Shown here: in pieces, positions 54,271 to 64,000 of the stretch | Layout of the letters: each line of letters starts with the position of its first letter | How positions within the stretch are numbered: position 1 is the stretch's first letter | DNA from: Pempheris klunzingeri | Taxonomy: Eukaryota; Chordata; Actinopteri; Acropomatiformes; Pempheridae | Length of the DNA: 64,000 bases | Assembly: GCF_042242105.1 (NCBI RefSeq) | Contig: NC_092012.1 | Location: 30,606,478 to 30,670,477 of the forward strand | Direction: 5' to 3' | The notes under the pieces: model-generated | Databases searched by the model: none | The model's input: the letters and a program-made list of their open reading frames with translations, nothing else | Told to the model about the DNA's origin: nothing | Position numbers and translations under genes: made by a program

Positions 54271-57200
54271 CTGTCTGCACACACACACACACACAGTGCT
54301 GAAAATATCTTAATCTAGCTGTTTCTTTCATTTATTCACTATAACATTCCTACAAACTGCTCTTATCAATTAGTCATTTTGATATGAACTATATATTAAG
54401 ACACATCAAAATCAAAATCAGAATGACTGTGCAATCTAAAGGGGGTCGCTCATAGTGGAGAACTCACAGAGAGTTCTCCTCAGCTCTGTGGAGCTTTTTA
54501 GTGTCTTTCAGCTCATTGTTTTTTTTTTTTTTTTACCAGTGTTGGTCACTCTCACCGCGCTGATGAGCGTCATGTGGAAAGTTCAGTGGAAAACTTCCAT
54601 TAAACCCACTGTGCACTACCTGCCCAGCACCAGACAGCAGATGTTAGCCATTAGCAAGTTAGCAAGTGAACATAGTATTTAAATAGTATAGTGCTTAGTT
54701 GGTGGAGGCCAAAATAGAGCTAAAAGGAGAGTGAACGGTGGACTTAGATCATTAGGTGACCAGAAACACCATTCCTAATGTTGCTGCGTGTCTCCTGTAA
54801 TAGGCAACTGCTTGCTAACCTGTCAGCCATGAAACATTTATGATTCTAACATATCAGTGTTCTAGGTGAAGCTCCATTGTCACGCATGTGTCCTATGGCC
54901 TACACCAAAACCGCTGCTTCATTTCAATCATTTTAATACTGTCTATAAATGTGAAGAGCAGGTGGGACTAGCTGAGAGAAAGATAAGAAAATGCAGAGCG
55001 CTGGTTAATTTCCCACTGATACCTGTGAAATGTAGGTTAGATGTTTCGTGGAACTTGCATCAGTGTTTAGTGATTGTCATTTCTGCTTTAGCGCGGCATT
55101 ATGGGGATTCTCTTCCTTCGAGTGGCAACTGTCAGGGAGTATTTTGGTGTGTGTGAAAAAAAAGATGCCTTGAATACACATGCTATTAATAATTAACTAT
55201 GTGCTTTATTCCCCTTTGAAAGTTATTATGCAAAATTAATATTTCATATGGGTACAGGCTGTACATGACAACTGTGCTAAGACAAAGGATAGTAATGGCA
55301 CAAAGTTTGACAAGTCTGTCTGGGGTTGCTCTAAAATCATTGGCCTTCATCTTATATTTAGCATTCAAGAGACGCCACAAGATGAATCTTTATTTTTGTT
55401 CACTTTCCTATTCATGAATTCTTCTTTCTCACCCTATGTGAAAAATATAAGAGTGTTCCACTTTGAATGCACAGTGGTAGGCTTCCCTTTTGGGGATGGT
55501 AACTGTCATTAGTGCGTCAGTGTGTGGAAGCTGCTCTTATGATCAACATCAGTCCTTAACACTTGGACCCTGAAGAGAATTGGAGATCTTCAGAGACGAG
55601 GCGCACCAGGTCGATGGCAAGCATGCCACCTTTCCTCTGTGGCACTGAAAGGATGTTCTCCCAGCCTTCATTCTCACCGTTCCCTGAGTATCTGTTTAGC
55701 AATGAATATCAGCCTACTAGCAGCGTATCTTTGAACTTTTTGATTTTCTAATCTTTGTATTTGAATATAAGGTAACATTTTGAGATAATACATGGTGATC
55801 AAACAGTTGTTTTACTTAAGAACAGAACACGGATCAACATGTGGAGAGTCTTGTCAGATGTAGTTTGGGCTTTTGCAAAGTGTGTTCACAAGTTGTTGTT
55901 GTCTGTTCACTTTATACGTGTATACATACAGCTATTGAATCGGTCTTTGTCTTTTTTTTATCAGTAAAAGTCATATTACATAGTCCAATCCTTTACGTCT
56001 TTTACTGCCTTGTGTGGCATTGTGTTTTGCAAGGATTTAGTTATTCCATGTCTTTTATTCACTCATTCATTTACTTAATTCCTTTTATTTTTTGTTGTTT
56101 TTATTATTGCACTTGCATACATACGTGCATGTACTTATTATTATTATTAATATTATTATTATTAATAATAATATGCCACTCAAGACCATCTATAATATCG
56201 TCAGAAGAAGAATGAGTGAAAGGAAGGTGCTTGTTACAACTGATTTAAACCAAAACTCTGAGCATAACCTCCTCTGGTGCAGGTTAGGTGTGCAGCATAA
56301 TTTACTGAGGCCATGTAGGCAGGTTAAGAGACCCATCTCGCTCCATAGTACACCCCCACTGCAGTTGTTACCACTGCAGTATACCTAAACACAAAATTAG
56401 TCATGACACGTCTTTGTCTCAACATTTCTCTCTCCCCGTCTCTCTCATTTGGTCCATCTCTCTCCTCCCTCCTCTCCTGTCTGACTCTCTTGTCTCATGA
56501 TATGCCACAGAGAGACACAATTATCCACTTCATTTGAGTCATGGTGCTAGACTGGCCTCTTGGGGAGTTTGGGGGGGGGAGGGGGGTGATAGGTAGCAGT
56601 AATTGTAAATGGTGTAATGAGTGTGGAATGGTCACAATGTAGCGCTCTGCCATTACAGGTGACCCACTCCTGCCCCCCCTCTTCCCCCCCAACATGGCAC
56701 CGACAACAAGTGAGCCCCCCCCTCCTCTCCTTCAGGGTTCAGCTGAGACAGAGGAAATATTAGCCTCACAGACCATTACTCCCAAGTGGTTTGGCTATTG
56801 CTCCTTCTTGCCTCGTTCTGCGGGTGGCCCCCTCACCTCCTGTTTCACTTCTCGCCTAATCTGACATTTTTTTTTTTTTTTTCCACAACTTTTGTCTTTT
56901 TCTTCACAGATCAAATTAACCCTGTAGGTCTGGACTGGTTTCAGCAACTGTACAAGGGCGTCTCATCAAGCCACCACATCATATTCACAGGAATCAACGT
57001 CTCTCCTTTTTCATCCTCCCACTCCAGTGCATCTATTTATTTTGGTGTTTTGGGAAAAGGTGTGAATCAGTTTCCAGCCTTCAATTCATTCATTTGAGTG
57101 GTCTGCCAGTCAACATCACTGTAAGTGGCCTAAGAGGGCTGCTATAATTACAGGTCCAAAAAAAAAAAAGCTGCTATAAAACATATTATTCTTTATATAA

Positions 57201-57990
57201 ACGCGAGAAATGAGCAGGAACTCCCCAGTTCACACAGCGTTATCACAGCAGAGAGAAACAACAGCTGAAGCTACACAAGTAAGAAACAAGTTAAAATAAA
57301 CCTGACTCATTCTTTAACATTAATGATCCTTTCCCACTGGATTTTATCATGAGATGAGTTATTTTTCTGTCATCTCACTAAAGCAATTAAAAAAAGTCAT
57401 TATTTTGAATTAACCACCGCCACTAGTCCTACCATAGCAGCTACTACTCATGAAATAACTAGCTAGTGCCTGCCATAGATGTCAGTAGTATTAGTAAGAC
57501 CGTTGTTTGCAGTGCTGTGTATATGCTATTTCGTTGATTCAGTGTAATAGAGCACAGCAGTATCAGCAAGCAGAAATGCTGTAACCTCTTAACACGTATT
57601 TATAAATGAACCTTAAATTGTGTTGTTGTAAGTCTCACCAGCCACAGATAGAGGTAGGTAATGACAATAAATTACAAAATGTAGCTTTAAATGAGTTTTT
57701 TTCTATGCTTTTCTCTGTCTCAATCACATAAACAGCAGCTGTTTGGATGCTGAGGAATAAAAGGAGGAAGATGAGGAAGAGGAGCTGTTCCTCTCCGGTG
57801 GGCGATGACATACCAGCACCTGTGCTGAGACAGGTGAGCGAGCGCACTGACGTTCCCCAATTATCACAAGTGACACAGTGTCAGCGAATTACCTCCCTGC
57901 TCACCGACGCCTGGAGTGCCGGGGAGCAGCGGGAGGCCCGACAAACCCCAGGCAACATTCATTGAAGAGAGCTGCCTGGCTGCCTGTGGA
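54271..57990. other. Intergenic, no gene supported
   Basis: AT-rich stretches (54300-56200) with runs of ATT/TTA units at 56130-56172, then T/C-rich DNA. A quieter GC-moderate block at 57725-57965 resembles conserved non-coding DNA and has a 72-codon open frame that I do not recognise. Confidence 0.4.
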
Positions 57991-57995
57991 GGAGC

Positions 57996-57996
<1 letters not shown>

Positions 57997-58029
<33 letters not shown>

Positions 58030-58193
58030 CACACTCAGGTTTCTCGTACTGTGATATGATCCTACTCTCCACTATTCTTTTTCTGTCTCTCTTACACACA
58101 CGAACACACATTAATGGACATTTCCTTCCTCATATTTTGTGTGAAAGAGAGAGATGCTCTCCCTATCTCTCTCTCTCTCTGTCTCTCTCTCTA

Positions 58194-58228
<35 letters not shown>

Positions 58229-58390
58229 CACACACTCCTCTCCTGGTGAAGTGTGTGATGAGCTGCTTGTCATGGATTCCTGCTGTTTCGGAATATGTGG
58301 GAGCGATATCCGCTCGCTTTAAAATTCCTCTATTAATTAACTGACCCCCCACACACACACACCTACACCCACACACACACACACACACCC
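57997..58390. repeat. Cluster of (AC)n and (CT)n microsatellites
   Basis: Three AC tracts (57997-58026, 58196-58222, 58351-58387 with interruptions) and a CT-rich run (58160-58195) lie within 400 bases. Confidence 0.9.
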
Positions 58391-60795
58391 CTCCACTCCA
58401 GCTATTGTAAGAGGTGTCACTGTCCACGTGTCTTACACCCATAAGTCCTTAACTGGCTCTTTTGGTTTTGTTCAACAAGAAAGTTGAGTAGTTTACTGAG
58501 TGACACTCTGGAGGCAGGAGCACCACCTGAAAGGTTTTCCCTCCTTGTGGAGTGTGACCTATTTGACCGTCACTTATCAAAACACTTGTGGTTGAATAGG
58601 CTGTCTGAAATATTAGATAACTTTTTACAGCCACCAATTGAGTGTAATTTAGTTGAGATGCCTTTAAATGTCTATTGCCTATTTGCCATGTCAACATAAC
58701 TGTAGCAGTTACTCATCTTATGAATTGACTTGCACATGTAGTTGAAGATCTGCTCAGTAACTGCAGCCACTGTGAGGACTGTACTATGTCCATGTCCATG
58801 ATATATGAACAAAGTAGCAAAGCCATAACTTTTATGGAAACTGTCCAGATCATGTCCTCTATTGACGTAGTAAAGGATTTCTTGCATACTGAAGTGTCAG
58901 CTGGTAATGGAGCTCTCAGGTCTTCCTGTGGATACCAAGACTTTCCTCATGCTGCTGGCTGCTGGTGTTATCTTCAGCAAGAACTTCCTCCTCTGATGGG
59001 TCCAGGGACTCCTGAGCTTCACCGGCTCACTCAGACGATGAAGGCTGCAGCATCTTATTGTAGCTCAGAGTAGTTCTAATATATCAGGCTACAAACCTGC
59101 ATTCTGATGTGAGACTGAAGAGTCTAGCGTTGGCTTCGTCTGGTGGGTCAGTCCAGCAGACAGTTTTCCTTGTTGCAGGTAACTGTAGTGATGTGCTGGC
59201 CTGTATGTAGGAAACAGTGACGAGGTTACACTATAAACACTGCTATAATGATGACAAATCATTTGTTCAATCAATTATTAAAGAAGAAATTGATTACACA
59301 GGACATTTGACTTCAACACTCGTAAATACAGAATAAGATCCCATTCTAATGGTTGTATTAGCCTATGCTTGACTTAACACACACTGCCAGGCCATCGGGC
59401 CACTACAGCTTACAGCTGAGCAGGTTAGTAGCTTGGTGCTAATCAAAGATGCTAAATACCTCGCATTTTCACCACTTCTTTTTCATATTATATAATTACT
59501 TTCATTGAACGTCTACATTGACATAACATTACAGCAGCAACACACACACACAGGATCACAGAGTAGAATGGACCTAGCTTAGCTAACGCTGCAGTATAAT
59601 GTTCACAAATGGCAACATGAAAAAACAGTTACCAGCATCAAACCTGCTACTTTCGTTATTTAGTTGGCTTCAGTTGAGACTTAATGTGTACACTGTTTGT
59701 TTTGACTAGCCACACAATGCCAAGTTCATCAGACTAACCTGGTATATAAACAGTAAAACACCATGAAAAATGGAAAAATGGACAGATTTCCGGTATCAAT
59801 CAATACTTGAACTTGTAACATTACTGACATCAGAAGATACAACAGGACAAAAAGAGAGAGGACGGTCTTTTCTTATCGTTTGCGGGTCTCTGGACACACT
59901 GGAGACACGAATTTATGTTAAAAAGACACGAAAAAGAGCATTTTACATATGTCCCATTTAAAGTTACTGAGACTCAATGACAATGTTGCTCTGTAACTGA
60001 TGGATGTGTAAATAAGCAATTTCTGCTGTCTGTTAGTGGTTGTGTACAGAACAAATGAGAGACCTGGCTGTGGATCTGCGACCGTCTTGTCATCACGATG
60101 ACTTTGGAGGATCGCCTGAAGGGATCTATCATTTGGATACTTTCAAAATCTGGCCTACTTCAGCTAGTTTCTCCAATTCCACAGACCCTGACTTTAAGGT
60201 TAGGGAACAGCTGTGGTTATGATTAAAGGAAACTGGTGACTGTTTGTAGGGAACAGAAAACAAACAAAGTGACAAGCTTTGCTAACCCATTCACCCTCTC
60301 AGAGCCATTCAAAAACACAACAATGCAAGGGGTGACCAGCGAGACAATACAATGTGATCCAGGAAGTCCAGTTTGAGTGATGCCTCCATGAGGCTGAAGG
60401 TTTATCAGAAAGATAAACACTGCATAGAGATGAATAATCACAAGAAACCAGAGTTTACAAAAGTTGGTACGGTGCCAATCTTTTGATTTTTGGTTGTGAA
60501 AATTGCAAGGTTAACAGCAGAAATATGACATTTATGCCGCAAAGTAACTACCATGAATGTCTGCCACAACATCTTTGATCGGCCAATGCAACGCCTTAAC
60601 AGATGACATCACATTGTGTCGCATTTTCCACACAATGCTGTTGTCTGTCTGAACATGGCCTAACAAGGTTCTGGCTGCTGTAACATCACAATCGCTGGTG
60701 TTTTGGTAAAACAGTTCGATTTAAAATAGTATTAGTATAGTATAATAGTATTATCGGGTACAGGTTAGAAATACATAGTGAAATGCTCTCTTATT
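58391..60795. other. Intergenic, no gene supported
   Basis: Two modest minus-strand open frames (58449-58697 and 58672-58887) overlap a longer, stop-interrupted minus-strand region up to about 59070. It could be a decayed transposase-like gene, but no motif is recognised. The remainder holds no feature I can support. Confidence 0.35.
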
Positions 60796-60963
60796 GTGAG
60801 TGTGAGCTGTCTCTATGGTTGTCTGTGTCCATGTGTCGGCCCTGCGATTGGCTGGCGACCAGTCCGGGGTGTACCCCGCCTCTCGCCCAAAGTTATCTGG
60901 GATTGGCTCCAGCCCCCCCACGACCCTTAAGGATAAGCGGTATGGACAATGAATGGATGGATG
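60796..60963 (+). repeat. Teleost dispersed repeat tail (LINE/SINE-type 3' end)
   Basis: Contains GATTGGCTGGCGACC, GGGGTGTACCCCGCC, GGATTGGCTCCAGCC and ends in GGATAAGCGGTATGGACAAT with ATGGATGGATG. This is the widespread fish repeat whose 3' end carries an (ATGG)n tail. Truncated at the 5' side. Confidence 0.8.
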
Positions 60964-62049
60964 TTCTCTTAATCTAGAGCATTATCAACTCTACACCTAC
61001 ATTGCAGGGTGCAAACCCACCAGACTAGAGATGTTGCAGCGCTCACTGTGCTCTGGGTGGGAGGGTGGGTGGGGGGGCTTGGGTATCCACCGTGGGACCA
61101 GAATTCCACAGAGGAGACAAGCTATAAGGCGCTCTAGGAGATCTTTGACTCATGATGGGACTCGGGGAAACGAATATTACAGATTTCATTGCCAGGGAGA
61201 CATCTGTGTCACAGCTGAGCCCACCTCCCCATTAGCCCCCAGCATCTCCCCTCCCCTTTGTCCTACAAGTCCCAGTGGCCTTTGCTCTAGCAGTCAAGGG
61301 AGAGGGAAGGGGTTGTGCAGACAGACATGGATCCTTGAGCTTATGCTGGCTCTCTAACGCTTAACAAAGGGAGTGTCAGATGGCTTTGAGAACGAGCCGC
61401 GCTCACCTGAGAGTGTCTCACTTTTAGATTAATTGTATAAATACCGTTTAATCTGCAAGTGGTGTGACACCTTTATCTGTTGTGTTGGCACTGAACTCCA
61501 GAATATTAGGTTTGAATTTCAACATCGAAGCTTTAATTTGAGGAGGTTTGCTTCCAGACGGCGTGAAAGGCAGCCTGTCGTGTACCGTTGAAAAGTTTGC
61601 TTAAGAGTCCTCAATATGGCTGAAAGACAGACTCGGTGTTTCATGTCAGATCCAAGTCTATATATCTTCATTTTTTTCTCACAACTTTTCTTTGAGGCAC
61701 ATCTGTTTCTAATAATAAACATTTCATAATAGCTTTCCACACTACCTCACTGCAGACATTGTTTGAAGTACTATTTCTTTGTATGTCTGTGTAAGTACGT
61801 TCATCATCTGGAGTATGTGCCTTCAACCGCGTTCAAAACACCATCATGTGCACTTGGACTCTTCCTTCTCTGGAGGTTTTATTGATTGGGGTGTCACCAT
61901 ATACAGGTACCGACTATAACCGTGATATTAAAAAAAAAAAATCTATATTGCTATCATGTTGAAAATACACATATAATCATATCACGCACACTAAATAATC
62001 TTGAATCTTAAATCTTTTCCGTTTTTGTCTCCTTCACGCACACACGCAC
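60964..62049. other. Intergenic, no gene supported
   Basis: Short unrelated open frames only. A run of A at 61930-61941 and AT-rich DNA precede the CpG-containing block that follows. Confidence 0.45.
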
Positions 62050-62099
62050 TTACACTTGATATAGTAGTTAGCTAGTTGGCTAGCTAGCTAGATAGCTTC

Positions 62100-62329
62100 T
62101 ACCACAGTGTAGCTTTTAACGTTAAGGCCGCGCAAAATCGTGTCGGAGAAGCGAAACACTGAACCGTAACTCCAACAGTTAGTTCGCCATTGTTACTTTT
62201 TTAGTGTTTTTGGACTCCCTGTCAAAAGACGGTGTTAGTTGACGCACCAGCCTGCAGGAGATACAACCTGCACACACACACCTTCGCCTCCGTCGTCACA
62301 CAGAGATCACCGCGGTGGACAGGTAGAGG
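62100..62329 (+). other. Candidate non-coding first exon
   Basis: A CpG-containing block (62125-62320, with GGCCGCGC and CGCCTCCGTCGTC) ends at an excellent donor AGAGG/GTAAGT (62329/62330). No long frame runs through it and no ATG is in good context, so it would be 5' UTR. The gene would lie to the right, outside the window; by human synteny a znf536- or uri1-like gene is possible, which is inference only. Confidence 0.35.
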
Positions 62330-62335
62330 GTAAGT

Positions 62336-63878
62336 TGCAGTGACTTTGTTTGCCATAAAACTGGAAATGTTACTTAACGTTACTTTATGTTACTTTGTTG
62401 TTAAAGCAAAGTTAGCATTGCTCTGGGCTCGACAGTCACATTAAAACACGGGACTGAGAACGTCGTGCCGTAACTCGGCTGTTAGCCAGAGAGCTAACGT
62501 GATGCTAGCATGAGTCAAAGTCAACAACACTGCTTTAATATTGACAAAACAGTAAATGTAATTCTACAGTATGTTTAACGACAAGGCTAGCTAGCTAACC
62601 AGCTATGTCAGCGTCCCCAAATTAATGTCAATGTTTTCAGGAACAACTGTGTGACCATGAGTAATGTTACTGTCAGCATAGCGAGCTGAATTGTGGGATG
62701 TGACGTGATCGCTCATATCAAGGGGATTTTCAACTTGCAGAGAGTTTTTGAACATCAGAGATCAGATGAAAGATCAGAGCCGGATCCCTTGAGCTGTTCA
62801 GACTCACAGATCAGACGGGGATGATGTGGTAGAAAAGTCTCAGGGAGGTCAGGGGGCAGTCTACTTCCTGCAGCTTGTGCAGTCTCCATCCTGTGGTGGT
62901 GTTCAGAGGATGAGGACCTGAAGGAGGACACTCACTATTAAAAATAAGTTCACTTGTTAACGTGTTGCGTTGAATCATAAACCGAGGCAGTGGCTGGCTC
63001 ACATTTAATGGACACTGCAGCCAGTCAGTTTGGAGCATTCATCCAGACCATGGTATAAATCACAGTATATCACAGTGGTTTGTTGTCAGCCTGTGGTCTC
63101 ACACACAATCCCCCTGTCCCCCTCTCCCCACGAGAGATTGCATTTCAGTTGACATTGTATTGATGGCAGATGTTAATCCCTGTAGGTCTTTTGTTTATCA
63201 GATCATCTGCTAGACATGGTCTTTTCTGAGACCATGTCTGAATGAAACCCTAGTTTTTCTTTACTTTTTAAGCTGACATTTTGCTCACATGGTGGAAATC
63301 CTCAAATAAAGTTGCTTGTTTAATTTTTACACTGATCAAAAACTACTTGACACACATTAAACTTCGGGCAGGCACAGGTAGCACTGGTTGTTTAATGGGC
63401 CTACAAGGTAAAATCTAATGTTTCCCTAAGTAGTCTGCAGATTGGGCTTAGTTGGAGGTGACAGGGCTTGTACACAATGCACAGAGAGCGTGAGAAATGG
63501 GGCATCAATGGGGGCCAGACAACTCATTTTTACCCCAGGGCTCAGTGGTGGGTTAATCCGGATAGGGAGGCTCACTTCATCACTTTTCTGCTATTGTACA
63601 GCACATGAGCAGTACCAAGGCAGCAAACGTGCAATAAATATCATTCTTGTCAGGCTAGTTTTGCTTTTAGATATTTCACCATAATGTAAGGTGTTCGTAT
63701 TATTCTGTCCACCCACTGTACCCTTCCGTTTTCGTTACCTGGGACAGAGCAGGAACCAGTAGCCCCTTTCCTCCAGCAGGGGGTGGTATTAGCACTTGTT
63801 TCTCAGCTGGGCCTTTTGGGGTAGACAGCTGAAATGCCAGCACTGCCTACAGAGACAGAAGGAAAGAGGAGGGGTGGC

Positions 63879-63915
<37 letters not shown>

Positions 63916-64000
63916 GGGAGAGGGGGTCTAAACAACCCAACAGTATCAGACATGTAGTCTTAACCGAGTCGGGATGAAGCTGATTGTTATTCAAAGTTCT
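62336..64000. other. No gene seen to the right edge
   Basis: No coding exon with conserved peptide. It ends with a (GA)n tract at about 63881-63923. If the candidate exon at 62.1-62.33 kb is real, this stretch is the start of its first intron. Confidence 0.4.
63881..63923. repeat. (GA)n tract with GGGA interruptions
   Basis: Imperfect GA repeat near the right edge; read on the minus strand it gives a spurious Ser-Leu frame. Confidence 0.9.

Noticed and set aside
54866-55156. 96-codon frame in the right-hand desert
   Set aside because: No conserved motif; AT-rich chance frame.

Overview
This window is nuclear DNA from a ray-finned (teleost) fish, probably a percomorph-type genome. The evidence is that the genes are split into many short exons with GT-AG borders, that dinucleotide (AC)n/(GA)n microsatellites are frequent, that remnants of Tc1-like transposons and L2/L1-like LINEs are present, and that the recognisable proteins are closest to vertebrate families. 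There is no prokaryotic, plasmid, phage or CRISPR content. All gene models were assembled by hand from splice sites and reading-frame continuity. The exon lengths of each complete model add up to whole codons.

Layout. 1-2505 (minus): the first two coding exons of a tryptophan hydroxylase gene (tph1-like), cut by the left edge. 2506-7560: intergenic, with a degenerate Tc1 copy near 5.9-6.4 kb. 7846-21941 (plus): a complete 23-coding-exon gene for the AP-2 clathrin adaptor alpha subunit (ap2a2-like, 955 aa). Its introns carry a second Tc1 remnant and an L2-like LINE fragment, and one intron looks like a minor-spliceosome AT-AC intron. 24645-27400 (minus): c19orf12, convergent with ap2a2. About 28.1-31.98 kb (plus): a short third member of the TP53INP/DOR autophagy and nuclear co-factor family. 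32056-37028 (minus): a six-exon BtpA-family gene, with an L1-like reverse-transcriptase relic in its last intron. About 37.65-45.1 kb (plus): ccne1 (cyclin E1). 45.1-64 kb: no convincing coding sequence. This part has repeats, a 125-bp perfect AC tract, several stretches that look like developmental conserved non-coding DNA, and one candidate non-coding first exon near 62.1-62.33 kb.

The genes are not one pathway. The c19orf12 and ccne1 neighbourhood matches human 19q12, where URI1, ZNF536 and TSHZ3 follow, so the empty right third may be regulatory DNA of a znf536-like neighbour (inference). Two divergent gene pairs (c19orf12/TP53INP-like and btpA/ccne1) probably share GC-rich promoter regions. 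The most unusual items are the AT-AC intron and the duplicated DLL-motif hinge exons in ap2a2, the TP53INP third paralogue, the TPH2-like N-terminus on a tph1-like gene, and the BtpA-family gene between c19orf12 and ccne1.
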